Below are positions 8,953-20,624 of a stretch of DNA of 64,000 bases, piece after piece (the stretch's first letter is position 1; each line of letters starts with the position of its first letter). Below the pieces are notes generated by a model. It ran no database searches. It was given only the letters and a program-made list of their open reading frames with translations, and was not told the DNA's origin. The stretch comes from Ruegeria arenilitoris (lineage in GTDB: Bacteria; Pseudomonadota; Alphaproteobacteria; Rhodobacterales; Rhodobacteraceae), in contig NZ_WPYP01000005.1 in assembly GCF_013030985.1 (NCBI RefSeq), positions 186,001-250,000 of the forward strand, in the 5' to 3' direction. The translations under genes and the position numbers were made by a program.

Positions 8953-10161
8953 CTATTTGTCATCCGGCATCTTCGGCGGAGTGTATCCTTTCCATTTTCC
9001 GGCCAGAACTTTTTCGGACGGTTCCTTTTCCTTGGACCGCGGCGCGTCGATATATGACTGAGACACGGAAGGGGGCAGTGCGTACTCGTCCACGGACGCT
9101 TCGCGCACCACGATTTTGTTCTTGGTCACATTGATGACCGTCAGGTCTCCGGCCAGTGTCAGCTCGCCATCATAGGTCGAACGGATGCCTTCCAGGATCG
9201 CCTGGTAGTTTTCCGGCGACAAAACCGAGTGGTATCCCACGGCGTGGCGCGGTTTGACCTCGGCCATGACTTTGCCAAATGCCGCCGGCTCGGTATGGAC
9301 GCGCGTTGCAACATATGTGGCTTGCCCCAGGCTCCAACCGAAATAGGGTGCCAGTGCCTTAGGTGGCAGGAAGGCCTCATGAGTGGCGAGATCGGCGCCC
9401 TTGGCATATTTCACGTACCATTTGTTCGGATATGTATCCCCGCCGAACACATACTTCAGCCCATTCCATTCCAGAGAATAACTCACCGAGCCATCCAGAC
9501 TGTGAATCGCGGGCCATGACCGGATCGTCACGCCGTTTTCGTCGTAGACGACCTCGTTTTCCTGCATGTAGTCGAATTCGGTCACCTCGATCTTGGCGCC
9601 GTCATCCGGCAAGGCTCCGGTACGGCCGTCCAGATCCCAGGCGTATGCGGCTTTACTGCTTTCAACGAAGGCCTTTATGCCCATTTCAGGGGTTGATCCG
9701 CTGGGGCCGTAAATCCGCAAAGGAGTGTATCGGCCCGACAGCCAACTACCGATGTGCAACCCCATGAAGTCGCCGACATGGTCGACATGCAGGTGGCTGA
9801 CGAAAACTTTGTCAATTTTCGAAAAGTCTGGCCGAAGGGAAAACAGATTGCCCATCGATCCCATACCGATGTCGAACAGGAATACATCGCCATTGCCCAG
9901 TTCAACGAGGAAAGAAATGGACACCGCGGCCTTTGTCTGGTTCGGCATTCCGGTTCCCAATGCCGTGACCCGCATTTCATCGGTACCCAGAATTTCCGTG
10001 TTCGGGAAATAGCTGGCGGGATACTCTTCGTCACTGATCTGCGTTGCGGTTCGCCCGGTCGGCAGGTTTTCGGCGTGAACCGCCGCTGCGCCGAAAGACA
10101 TGGCCATCGCGGTACAGGCCAAGGCCACATGCCGACATCTTCTACCAATACTTAAGAACAT
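8953..10161 (-). CDS. Secreted MBL-fold metallo-hydrolase
   Basis: The protein has a signal peptide (VALACTAMAMSFGAAAVHA) and then a metallo-beta-lactamase fold: ALGTGMPNQ at the first strand, FLFDIGMGS, and the metal-binding SHLHVDHVGD (H-x-H-x-D-H). Later metal ligands are plausible at AIHSLDG, FGGDT and GYHS. At about 400 residues it is longer than ribonuclease Z-like enzymes but shares their order of motifs. Substrate is unknown; it should act in the periplasm or outside the cell with two metal ions, probably zinc. I chose the ATG at 10161 rather than 10173 because GGAGGAG sits just before it. It is the first gene of the minus-strand envelope cluster but is followed by a hairpin. Confidence 0.8.
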   Translation of the reverse strand: MFLSIGRRCRHVALACTAMAMSFGAAAVHAENLPTGRTATQISDEEYPASYFPNTEILGTDEMRVTALGTGMPNQTKAAVSISFLVELGNGDVFLFDIGMGSMGNLFSLRPDFSKIDKVFVSHLHVDHVGDFMGLHIGSWLSGRYTPLRIYGPSGSTPEMGIKAFVESSKAAYAWDLDGRTGALPDDGAKIEVTEFDYMQENEVVYDENGVTIRSWPAIHSLDGSVSYSLEWNGLKYVFGGDTYPNKWYVKYAKGADLATHEAFLPPKALAPYFGWSLGQATYVATRVHTEPAAFGKVMAEVKPRHAVGYHSVLSPENYQAILEGIRSTYDGELTLAGDLTVINVTKNKIVVREASVDEYALPPSVSQSYIDAPRSKEKEPSEKVLAGKWKGYTPPKMPDDK

Positions 10162-10382
10162 ATTCTCCTCCATCGTTTATGCCGCTCACAAGTGGGGCGG
10201 TAATGCCGGTTCTCTGGGCTCCGGTAGCTTGTCCGAAACTCCGGTTTGCCCTGTCTCAGTTGCAAACGAGGCCGAGCACAAATGGACACGCAATAAACAG
10301 CGTCTTGCAGGTTCGTTTGATCATTCCCGTCTCCTTTCGTGCCGGAACTCAGGTCGCGGTGTCGGGCGACCGTTTTGTTGGC

Positions 10383-10745
10383 TCATTGGTGCCCTCGCGC
10401 CTTGGGTCGGGCCGTGGACTGATCGACGTATTCCATCAATTCGATCCGCAAATCCTCGCAGATCTGTCGATACTCGGCCGCTCGGGCTTGCCCGCGTTCC
10501 CCCTGAATTTGAAAACTGCGGTATGCGGCCACCGCCTCGCCGAAATCGCGGCAAATGGCCTGGAACTTTGGATCGCTCCGAGACAAAGACAAGATGGTGA
10601 ATTCATCGCAGGGCGATTGTTTCACCAGTTCCGAACATCCGGCAGCAAGATAGTTTTCCACTTGCTCCCCTCCCGGCAAAGGCCATTGGCCGTCAGTGAG
10701 AAATTGGTTCCAACGGTATGCCCGCTTGGACGTCCGTGGAGACAT
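10383..10745 (-). CDS. Small conserved-looking hypothetical protein (120 aa)
   Basis: The 120-residue frame is not low-complexity. Its C-terminal half, with SRSDPKFQAICRDFGEAVAA and then an AAEYRQICEDLRIEL helix, looks like short alphaproteobacterial proteins of about 90-100 residues with an xxFxxLCxxxxxAxxAL...AEYRxLxxEL pattern. I recall that pattern only loosely and give no function. No good ribosome site is seen at 10745. A TTG or GTG start further inside is possible. It is divergent from the interrupted regulator at 10880, with a palindrome between them. Confidence 0.5.
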   Translation of the reverse strand: MSPRTSKRAYRWNQFLTDGQWPLPGGEQVENYLAAGCSELVKQSPCDEFTILSLSRSDPKFQAICRDFGEAVAAYRSFQIQGERGQARAAEYRQICEDLRIELMEYVDQSTARPKARGHQ

Positions 10746-10778
10746 CAGGCTAACATCCGGGGCTTGGGGATTGGGGTA

Positions 10779-10792
10779 CCGAACATGTTCGG
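10779..10792. promoter_or_regulatory. 14-bp perfect palindrome between divergent genes
   Basis: CCGAACATGTTCGG is a perfect palindrome placed 34 bp upstream of the small minus-strand gene and 88 bp upstream of the plus-strand regulator gene. Position and symmetry suggest an operator for a dimeric repressor or activator. The core GAACATGTTC resembles the Gram-positive type of LexA box, but alphaproteobacterial LexA uses a direct repeat instead, so I do not assign it. Confidence 0.45.
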
Positions 10793-10879
10793 AACGTGTA
10801 TCGAACGTTAATAATTCTTTTGTTTGAATGTTATACTGGACGTGACCCGATTGAGCCGGGTACTGTTTGACTAGTTTGG

Positions 10880-12676
10880 ATGGAACGAAAACAACCGACA
10901 GACACTTCGATGGAAAGTCAGTTATCCGAGCGGAAGTCAGCGCCGCCTCTGGAACAGGCGGCCATAGACGAACAGCTCGACCGTATGTTTGAGAGTTCTC
11001 AGTTTGGTGCGAATGACCGCCGACGCGCGTTCCTCAAATACATCGTCGATGAAACACTGGCCGGGCGCGCTGACCGCCTGAAAGGGTAATCGATTGGCGT
11101 TTCTGTCCTGGGCCGGTCCGAGGATTTCGACGCGACTTCGGATCCCGTCGTGCGATTGGAAGCGCGCCGGTTGCGGCGGGAACTGGAACATTATTACCTG
11201 ACGGACGGCAGCAATGACCCTTTGGTGATTACCATTCCCAAAGGGTCATATGTTCCATCGTTCGAATTTCGCGACATTTCTTCGGAGCATTCCATGGCTT
11301 CGGGGCGGACAGGAAAGTCCGGCAGAACGGGTTGGCGGGCTCCGAACTGGCTCTTGCTGATTTTATTGATGCTTTTGATGGCCGTAACGGGGGTGATGCT
11401 GATCCAAAATGTCGGAACCGAAATCCCGCCAACGGATCAGGCCACCGCGGACAATGACTTGTGGGGAGACTTACCTGTCGTTGCCGTGATGCCGTTCAAT
11501 CCTTTGGGAAACAGCGCTGTTTCATCCGTGGCGGCCCGAGGCATCGCCGAGGATATCACAACCGATCTGGCGCGTGTGCAGGGGTTGCGCGTGATCTCAT
11601 ACGCATCCACAGCCGGGCTGTCTGATGGGGCCGTTGATCTGATCGACGAAGGGCGCAAACTGGGTGCGACTCATATTTTGCGGGGCAGTCTGCAGACGAT
11701 GACAGATGGCTATCGGCTCAACATCGGTCTTGTCGATGTGGACAGCCGGGGCGAAATCTGGGCCAAGCGGTTCGATTACATGACGGCGGATCGGTTCGAT
11801 ACGCAGACCGAGATTTCGCGGGAGATCAGCGCCACCTTCTCGATCGAGCTGTTCCCGGAACTGACCTCGCGGATCGAGGATGCACGCTGGACGCGCCGTG
11901 ACGCCAGAATCCTGTACCAGCAGGCGTTGGACATCATTCACCCCCCAAGCGACCCGGCGCGGTTTGACGCGGCGCACACCTTGCTAGAGCGGGTGGTGAG
12001 CCTGGAACCGGATGCCCCTCACGGTCATGCAGGATTGGGGTTCGCGGAATCGCACCGCACCTGGTTCGGCTTGGCTCCGAACACGGATGAAAGCCGTGCT
12101 GTAATCAGACAACATGCCGAAATCGCATTGGAAAAAGACCCCGCCAACGTCCGCGCCCTGCTGACGCTGGGCATCCTTGAAGTGTTAATGGGCCAACCGC
12201 AGCAGGCGATTGAATTCGGCCAACGCGCCGTAGAGCAGGAGCCGAGCTCCAGTCTTGCGCATGGCTATCTGGGAATGTTCCTGTTATACGCCGGCAAGCC
12301 GGAACAGGCGATCACGCCCCTCAAACGGTCGCTGAGCCTGGACCCCCTTAGCATCCGGCGGCCCTACAGAAATATGATGGGTATTTCTCAATTTCACGCG
12401 GGCCACTACCGGGACAGCCTGAAAACGTTGCAAGAGAACCTGGACCTCGGCGGACCGTTTGGGCCGCATATGATGGTTTACCAGGCTGCTGGTAATGCAG
12501 CTCTTGGGCAGTTCGACGAGGAAGCGGCGATCCTTGAAAGCCTCTCGGCGATGATCGCCGAAGGCGAGACGTTCCCTCTCCGACAGTGGCTGGAAAAGGT
12601 GATAAATGATCCGAAGATGATGCAGCCTTTGCTGGACGAATACGAAAAAGCCAAATCTCTGGCCAAGGCGCGATAA
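10880..12676 (+). pseudogene. CadC-like DNA-binding/TPR regulator interrupted by an in-frame TAA
   Basis: One reading frame runs from 10880 to 12676 with a single TAA at 11087-11089. The first part ends in RRAFLKYIVDETLAGRADRLKG; after the stop the same frame continues SIGVSVLGRSEDFDATSDP and RLEARRLRRELEHYYL. In relatives this block reads GRADRLKGY(A/T)IxVxVxGR, so the stop falls exactly on a Tyr codon (TAY to TAA). The rest has an IPKGSYVP motif, one membrane segment (WLLLILLMLLMAVTGVMLI), a TolB/FlgO-like domain (LPVVAVMPFNPLG) and several TPR repeats. The family consists of membrane-bound signal-sensing regulators or cyclase-like proteins. Apart from the stop the frame is intact, so this is either a very recent nonsense mutation, a sequencing error or read-through. 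A shorter product from the GTG at 11150 is possible but would lack the N-terminal helix region. Confidence 0.65.
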
Positions 12677-12923
12677 AGGCCGGCAGCTCGTCGATTGCAT
12701 CAACTCTAGCGTCTTACGCTCGTGCAGCATTTAGCCGGGAACCTCATCCTACAGACATGTGAAAGGCAGTCCGGAGAATGCCTGTCTCTTGCGCCAAGGA
12801 TAGTCAAAACAAGCCGTGTCCCAAACACGAAGATGCGCATTGGTCCGCTGCTTTATCGTGTCTGCACCCGATACGGCGGAATGTTGAACAACCACACCCA
12901 ACCCGTACGGCAAACGCCTACCT

Positions 12924-13574
12924 TTACGCTTTTTTCAATTTTTGCATCGACCAGCGAACAACCCCGCCGACCCAGATGAATCCGAGCAATCCGCCAAGGT
13001 AGACATTCATTGTACCGCCCGGTGCAATGAACCCGGAATGCCCGAATACCGTGATCGTTTCGATGGCCTGTTCGACACCAAACACGATGCTGAGCCAGGT
13101 CAACCAAGGTGGGATAATCCTGTGCTCACCAAACCCTAGCACGGCAATTGCGCCGGCCATGGCAGTCGTAGAGGCGTTCACAACCGGACCCCAAAACGCG
13201 GCGATGGCAAAAATCACCTGCGCTGCCCCCTCTGACAGACCGCTCGGATTAAAAGCCAGGCCAGCCCAAATCCACGCCTGAACTTGCGCTGTCAGAGCAA
13301 ACCCAAAGACGCCCGCAAAAAACACATAACGATGTGGCGCAGGAAGAAGGGCTGAGACCTGACCGGCAAAAATCATCAGGCCCAGAGAAACAAAAGTTGA
13401 AGCCCAGGCATAGGTCCGTGCCTGGCCGCCATTTTCCGAGAACCAGGTAACAATTTCTGCCCCTGTGGATTCAATTGTCGGAACCGTACTGCCTAGGGCA
13501 ACAAAGCTGAACACGTAAAATCCACAGGTCAAAAGAATGTTTATGAGTAACAAATTTCCAGCAGTCATACGCAT
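12924..13574 (-). CDS. Multi-pass membrane protein of unknown function (216 aa)
   Basis: The sequence has about six hydrophobic segments (LLLINILLTCGFYVFSFVAL, TYAWASTFVSLGLMIFAG, YVFFAGVFGFALTAQV, AAQVIFAIAAFWGPVV, MAGAIAVLGFG, LGGLLGFIWVGGVV) and short polar loops, ending in a Lys-rich tail. I recognise no motif; it is broadly like small integral membrane proteins of the DUF4386 kind. The ATG at 13574 is chosen over 13589 because GAGAGGA precedes it by about 6 nt. It stands alone, convergent with the interrupted regulator. Confidence 0.6.
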   Translation of the reverse strand: MRMTAGNLLLINILLTCGFYVFSFVALGSTVPTIESTGAEIVTWFSENGGQARTYAWASTFVSLGLMIFAGQVSALLPAPHRYVFFAGVFGFALTAQVQAWIWAGLAFNPSGLSEGAAQVIFAIAAFWGPVVNASTTAMAGAIAVLGFGEHRIIPPWLTWLSIVFGVEQAIETITVFGHSGFIAPGGTMNVYLGGLLGFIWVGGVVRWSMQKLKKA

Positions 13575-14368
13575 TGGTCGTCCTCTCATCTATGAACTGG
13601 ATGTCGGCGGATTATTGGCTGGCACAATGACTAAGGAAGGTCGAATTGAGTGCCGTACGTTGTTTCAGTAGGGCTCCCACTCCAAGTAAAATAAAGGAAT
13701 CGTAACGAGTTACTCCCATTCATCCCGAATTGCGGCAACCAGATCAAGTGCTTATGGAAAGCTCCAACGTCTCGGAGCATTCGCCGTTACGTATGCGCCC
13801 ATACCTAGTCGGTGAACGTATACCGTGCCTCATCGTCCGAAGACTGAGCGGTTGTGCGAACGACGTCCTTTGGCTGCCCTTGAAGACGTTGCCTACGTCT
13901 GCCCTGCTGGTGAATAACGCAAACATCGGCGCCGAAGCCTGTACAAACGCTAGTCAGGTGCTCCAATCCCCAAAAGCGCTGATTGTGCTACCGTCTTGAT
14001 TGGCCTTGGCTGAACGTCCAGTTTGGGAAAGTTGCACTTGGGGCTAGCAGCACCGACAAATGCCTCTAGTGGCCATCCTTTTTACGGCCTACGCCAGCTT
14101 ACCAAAGCTTGTACGTGATTTCCGGTCTTGTTCACTGTCAGCCCAAAGCGGCCATTCACCGGCGGCTGGGCGTTTGGTGCCAGTGCACGGGTGTTCTTCG
14201 GACAAAGATGAAACTCAGCACATTTGTTTTATTGTCATCACGGCTATCAAACGAGCCTGGTTTTCATAACAGTCTGCACCCTGGCCCGTGTTCTGTCGGT
14301 ATTCTTCCAATATTAGCTGATTGCCCCAGAGCCAGCTAACCGTCCTATACGAAATTCAGGTTTCGCGA
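13575..14368. other. Long intergenic stretch, no gene recognised
   Basis: About 790 bp between two minus-strand genes. Short open frames on both strands have no recognisable sequence and no ribosome sites. It must hold the promoter of the membrane-protein gene at its left end. I see no RNA gene or clear repeat; a weak likeness to the family 1 intergenic repeat near 14.1-14.2 kb was not convincing. Confidence 0.5.
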
Positions 14369-16216
14369 CTAGTTTATTGTCAGAGAATAAATTTCCACCA
14401 GCTCGTCTCTGCCGCGAAGCTTGTGTGCGCCGATGCGCTTGAATTCTATTGGCTTGACCAAGGCGCTACGAACAGAGCTGGAAACAAGAATATTCGCTTC
14501 AGCTTGGGTATCACCCAATACTTTTCCGGCTTCTTCCAAACGTTGCGCGACATTCACTGCGTCACCAACGACAGTATAGCTCAGCCTCCCTTCACTGCCG
14601 ATGTTCCCAATAACCACGCGACCGATGTGGAGCCCTATGCGTAATCTGACAGAATAGGGCAAGCCAGCCGCTATTCGTTCATTTTGGTTATATTTCTGAA
14701 TCCAATGAGCGATCTCAATTGCTGCCTGGCAAGCCAGATCGGCCGCATCGTCCTGATGTTCTAAGGCGCCCCAGACAGCCATAACCGAATCTCCGATGAA
14801 CTTGTCGATAGTGCCGCAGTTTTTCTGGATGCAGTCCGCCAGCCCAGCAAAGTGGTCATTCAGGAACAATGCCGTTTGAGAAGCCGTAAGATGTTCCGAC
14901 AGTGTCGTGAACTCAACAATATCCGTAAACATAATGACGACATCTCGGTGAGATGAGTTGATCTGTTTACCTGCGTGGTGGCGCATCAATTGGCGGACCA
15001 AACGCTTGGGCACATAGAGTTCAAACCAGCGCAGGCCTTCAAGCATGAAATTGTATGATCGTGCCGCCTCATCCAGTTCTCGGAAGAAGGACCCTTCGAT
15101 TTCGGCAATATTCGAAATATCCAGATCATGTACACGCTTTGCGCTGTCGGACAGCCGCCGCACGGGTTTGGCAATTTTCTGACCGATCAAAGCCGCCACC
15201 CCGGCCGAAATGACCGCCATTATAGCGCAGAACCAAATCGCCCATCTTAATCGAGCTGCTTCCGCAATGATGTCATGGGTTTCAAAATATGTGGCTACGG
15301 TAAGTGCTTGATCGCCATAGTTGGTCAGCTCTTCAAAGAATATGACATACTCCCAATCAGCGTAGGATACGAAACGAGTGTTCGCGCCGGTCAGAAAGTA
15401 CTTTGCGACGCTAAGGTGATCATTCGGCTGCCACATGGCCGAAACGATTGGATCGGAGAAACGGTCTTGCTGCGGAAGTGGTGCCGCACGATTCAAACCA
15501 GCATAACCAAATGCCATGAGCGGGTGGGCCAATACGGCATTTCTACCGTACAGCATGAACACATTTGCACCGAACTCCATTTCCTGATCAGCCAAAAATT
15601 CAGAAAGTTTCACGACCGAAACCCAAGCTGATAAGACCCCGATTATTCTACCTTTTTGAATGATCGGACTTTGGTAACTCAGCACCGACTGACCGTACTC
15701 TTCGCGCCAAAGAATATTGCCCCAACTAGCTTTTCCGGTTTCAACCGCTTCATCGATAAGGTGGCGCAGATCGACATCGTCCCCGAGCTTTAGGAAAATG
15801 GGTAGGGTCTCTTCTTGGGTACGTTCAACGCCTGTCAGAATTTGCTTTCTGTCAATGAATTGTATCCGAACAATCTGAGGGGTCGCTGAAACGGCGCCAA
15901 GCAACAGGCTAACAAACTCTTCTGATCCGTCCGCCTCCACCTCTCCCGAGGCAATCCTGCTCGCGATAAAATCGACTTGGTCAGAAGCTGCTGTCAGATA
16001 GCGCTCTACCTGTTGGCGTTGGGTGCCGATGATAAGCTGCGCCTTCTGTGTCAGCAAATCCGAAGTATTGCGGTAGCCAACAACCAGACCCACACCCAAT
16101 ACACCTGCGACGGAAGTAAGAACAAAGAAGCCCAGCCCAAGCGCCAAGGCGACCGACATCGAGGCATGCCACTCGCTACCCTTCCCCTGGGAAGTATTTG
16201 CTTTTTTGCCCCCCAT
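14369..16216 (-). CDS. Class III adenylate/guanylate cyclase with extracytoplasmic sensor and HAMP domain
   Basis: The 615-residue protein has a membrane segment near residues 22-46, about 270 residues of periplasmic Cache-like sensor, a second membrane segment (WAIWFCAIMAVISAGVAALI), a HAMP-like linker starting at KIAKPVRRLSD, and a C-terminal cyclase domain. The cyclase carries metal-binding Asp residues in MFTDIVEFTTLSEH and KFIGDSVMAVWG, and the VVGDAVNVAQRLE motif with the Asn and Arg needed for catalysis. It should make cAMP (or cGMP) in response to an external small molecule. It stands alone, with long gene-free stretches on both sides. The missing neighbour receptor leaves its signal unknown. 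Confidence 0.9.
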   Translation of the reverse strand: MGGKKANTSQGKGSEWHASMSVALALGLGFFVLTSVAGVLGVGLVVGYRNTSDLLTQKAQLIIGTQRQQVERYLTAASDQVDFIASRIASGEVEADGSEEFVSLLLGAVSATPQIVRIQFIDRKQILTGVERTQEETLPIFLKLGDDVDLRHLIDEAVETGKASWGNILWREEYGQSVLSYQSPIIQKGRIIGVLSAWVSVVKLSEFLADQEMEFGANVFMLYGRNAVLAHPLMAFGYAGLNRAAPLPQQDRFSDPIVSAMWQPNDHLSVAKYFLTGANTRFVSYADWEYVIFFEELTNYGDQALTVATYFETHDIIAEAARLRWAIWFCAIMAVISAGVAALIGQKIAKPVRRLSDSAKRVHDLDISNIAEIEGSFFRELDEAARSYNFMLEGLRWFELYVPKRLVRQLMRHHAGKQINSSHRDVVIMFTDIVEFTTLSEHLTASQTALFLNDHFAGLADCIQKNCGTIDKFIGDSVMAVWGALEHQDDAADLACQAAIEIAHWIQKYNQNERIAAGLPYSVRLRIGLHIGRVVIGNIGSEGRLSYTVVGDAVNVAQRLEEAGKVLGDTQAEANILVSSSVRSALVKPIEFKRIGAHKLRGRDELVEIYSLTIN

Positions 16217-16677
16217 GACGCGCCCCGTGAACGAGACAATCTTTTGGCGTAATTCGGTGGATTATATACATTTTCTTGAATTTTAAAAGTTTTGCTTACT
16301 TAGGGTCACTTTCGGACAATCCCAATCCGGCCTCGGCTACGCCAGTAGGTCAGCTATGAATACCATGAGAAGATTGCGCCACTCGGAAAGAGCGGCGGAT
16401 TTTTGCAAGCTTCGCATCCGCTTGAAAGTCTGCGAGAATCGTTCTCTTCCTCTTCTCGTCGTCAGAACAGGGGCGTGAGCTCCGAACTCGGTTGTTGGAT
16501 CACCTAGCAGCGCAAGACGACTAAATCTGAAATGGCCCGCTAGCGGTTTTTGAGCGTCCTATTCCGAAAAGATAATTCGCCCTATGCCTGCTCTGCAGCT
16601 TTTTGCGGACATCGGATGTATCGCAGCATCAGTGGATATTCCGGCTTGAATTTGCGCAACGGACGGCGCTTGTGCTC
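16217..16677. other. Intergenic stretch, no gene recognised
   Basis: About 460 bp between the cyclase start and the end of the Lrp-type gene. It contains the cyclase promoter region, AT-rich near 16255-16310. A 66-codon open stretch without a start codon lies on the minus strand around 16340-16550 (FSQTFKRMRSLQKSAAL is part of it) and could be a gene remnant, but I do not recognise it. Confidence 0.4.
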
Positions 16678-17145
16678 TCAATATGGGATGCGCGTTCGAC
16701 TGATGAATTGGCGCAAAGCAAACCGTGAACGCACCACTCGTAATCCCGGTAGCCGCATGAGTTTCGTTTGTAGGAACGTCTCAAACTCTTCAAGGCTTTC
16801 AACCGCAACTTCCAACAGGAAATCCTGTGCGCCGGTCATCAACGTTCCAGTCACCACTTCGTCAAACAGGGCAACCTGACGCTGGAAGTCCACCACTTTT
16901 TCGGCGTCCTGCCTCTCCAATTCGACCGAGACGAAAGCTGTGATCGGAAAGCCTGCCGTTTTGCGGTCGATGCGGGCGCTATAGCCCGAAATCAACCCAG
17001 ATTCTTCAAGGCGCGCCAACCGGCGTTTGCAAGGTGTGGCGGACAGACCAATACGTTCAGACAGTTGGACCAATGACATGCGTCCATCCTCTTGCAACGC
17101 GCGAAGAATCTCTCGATCTACTTGATCAGTAGTATAAGGCACCAT
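16678..17145 (-). CDS. bkdR: Lrp/AsnC-family regulator of branched-chain keto acid catabolism
   Basis: At 155 residues this is a standard Lrp/AsnC protein: an N-terminal winged helix (DREILRALQEDGRMSLVQLS, then GLSATPCKRRLARLEESGLI) and a C-terminal RAM ligand-binding domain (ITAFVSVEL, GAQDFLLEVAVESLEEFETF). AAAGGA precedes the ATG. It is divergent from the leucine dehydrogenase/BCKDH operon, 150 bp away, the same arrangement as bkdR in pseudomonads, where the protein activates the operon on binding branched-chain amino acids. The symbol is given on context. Confidence 0.88.
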   Translation of the reverse strand: MVPYTTDQVDREILRALQEDGRMSLVQLSERIGLSATPCKRRLARLEESGLISGYSARIDRKTAGFPITAFVSVELERQDAEKVVDFQRQVALFDEVVTGTLMTGAQDFLLEVAVESLEEFETFLQTKLMRLPGLRVVRSRFALRQFISRTRIPY

Positions 17146-17298
17146 GAATCCTTTGATTTGTAGTGTATTCCACTCAGATTATTTCAAAATACCTTGGAAA
17201 AGCGGTTTTTCAACCCAGCACAGGACCATAGGCTGGAAGTGACGATCCCGACGGATCGAATTGACTACATCCCTGCCATGCAAACCAATGGTGAAACC

Positions 17299-19604
<2,306 letters not shown>

Positions 19605-19607
19605 GAG

Positions 19608-20621
19608 ATGGCCCAAATGACAATGATCGAAGCCATTCGAGATGCCCATGACGTGGCCATGGCGGCCGACGACCGTGTGGTGGTGTTTGGTGAGGATGTA
19701 GGGTTCTTCGGCGGGGTATTCCGCTGCACCGCGGGTTTGCAGGAGAAATACGGTAAGAGCCGCTGCTTTGACGCGCCGATCAACGAAAGCGGCATCGTCG
19801 GCACCGCAATAGGGATGGCCGCCTATGGACTGAAACCGGTGATCGAGATTCAGTTCGCCGATTATGTCTATCCCGCCTATGACCAGATCGTGAGTGAGGC
19901 CGCGCGCCTGCGGCACCGCTCGAACGCCGATTTCACCTGTCCGCTTGTCATCCGCATGCCCACGGGCGGCGGTATCTTCGGCGGCCAGACCCACAGCCAG
20001 AGCCCGGAGGCGCTGTTTACCCATGTGTCGGGCCTCAAGGTGGTGATGCCGTCCAACCCCGCGGACGCCAAAGGGCTGTTGCTTGCCTCGATTGCCGACC
20101 CTGATCCGGTGATTTTCCTGGAACCTAAACGGCTTTATAATGGGCCCTTTGACGGACATCACGACAAGCCGCTGACAACCTGGAAAAAGCATGCCCAAGG
20201 CGATGTCCCCGAAGGCGATGAGCTCGTGCCTCTGGGCAAGGCAAAGATCACCCGCGAGGGGGCGGATGTGACCGTGCTGGCCTACGGAACCATGGTTTAC
20301 GTGGCCGAGGCCGCCGCGAAGGAAACCGGCATTGACGCCGAGGTGATCGACCTGCGGACACTCATGCCGTTGGATCTGGATACGATCACCGCCTCGGTGA
20401 AGAAGACCGGTCGCTGTGTGATCGTGCATGAAGCCACGCGCACCTGCGGCTTTGGCGCCGAGCTGCTGAGCCTTGTGCAAGAGGAATGCTTCTATCACCT
20501 CGAAGCACCGATTATCCGGGTAACCGGTTGGGACACACCTTATCCGCATGCCCAGGAATGGCAGTATTTCCCGGGCCCAATGCGGGTGGGTGAAGCCCTC
20601 AACACCGTCATGGAGGACTGA
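19608..20621 (+). CDS. bkdA2: Branched-chain 2-oxoacid dehydrogenase E1 component, beta subunit
   Basis: At 337 residues this has the expected length. Landmarks are FGEDVGFFGGVFR, the TPP-activating Glu region INESGIVGTAIGMA, and QFADYVYPAYDQ. The C-terminal transketolase domain includes RTCGFGAELLSL and RVTGWDTPYPHAQE. It pairs with the preceding gene product to form the E1 heterotetramer. The gene sits 3 bp after E1 alpha and 3 bp before E2. Confidence 0.94.
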   Translation: MAQMTMIEAIRDAHDVAMAADDRVVVFGEDVGFFGGVFRCTAGLQEKYGKSRCFDAPINESGIVGTAIGMAAYGLKPVIEIQFADYVYPAYDQIVSEAARLRHRSNADFTCPLVIRMPTGGGIFGGQTHSQSPEALFTHVSGLKVVMPSNPADAKGLLLASIADPDPVIFLEPKRLYNGPFDGHHDKPLTTWKKHAQGDVPEGDELVPLGKAKITREGADVTVLAYGTMVYVAEAAAKETGIDAEVIDLRTLMPLDLDTITASVKKTGRCVIVHEATRTCGFGAELLSLVQEECFYHLEAPIIRVTGWDTPYPHAQEWQYFPGPMRVGEALNTVMED

Positions 20622-20624
20622 GCC

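Noticed and set aside
10880..11150. Frameshift between the two regulator halves
   Set aside because: The two parts are in the same frame; only one TAA codon separates them.
14100..14210. Possible reverse copy of intergenic repeat family 1
   Set aside because: Shares a short GAATGGCCG-like string only; the other blocks are not at the conserved distances.
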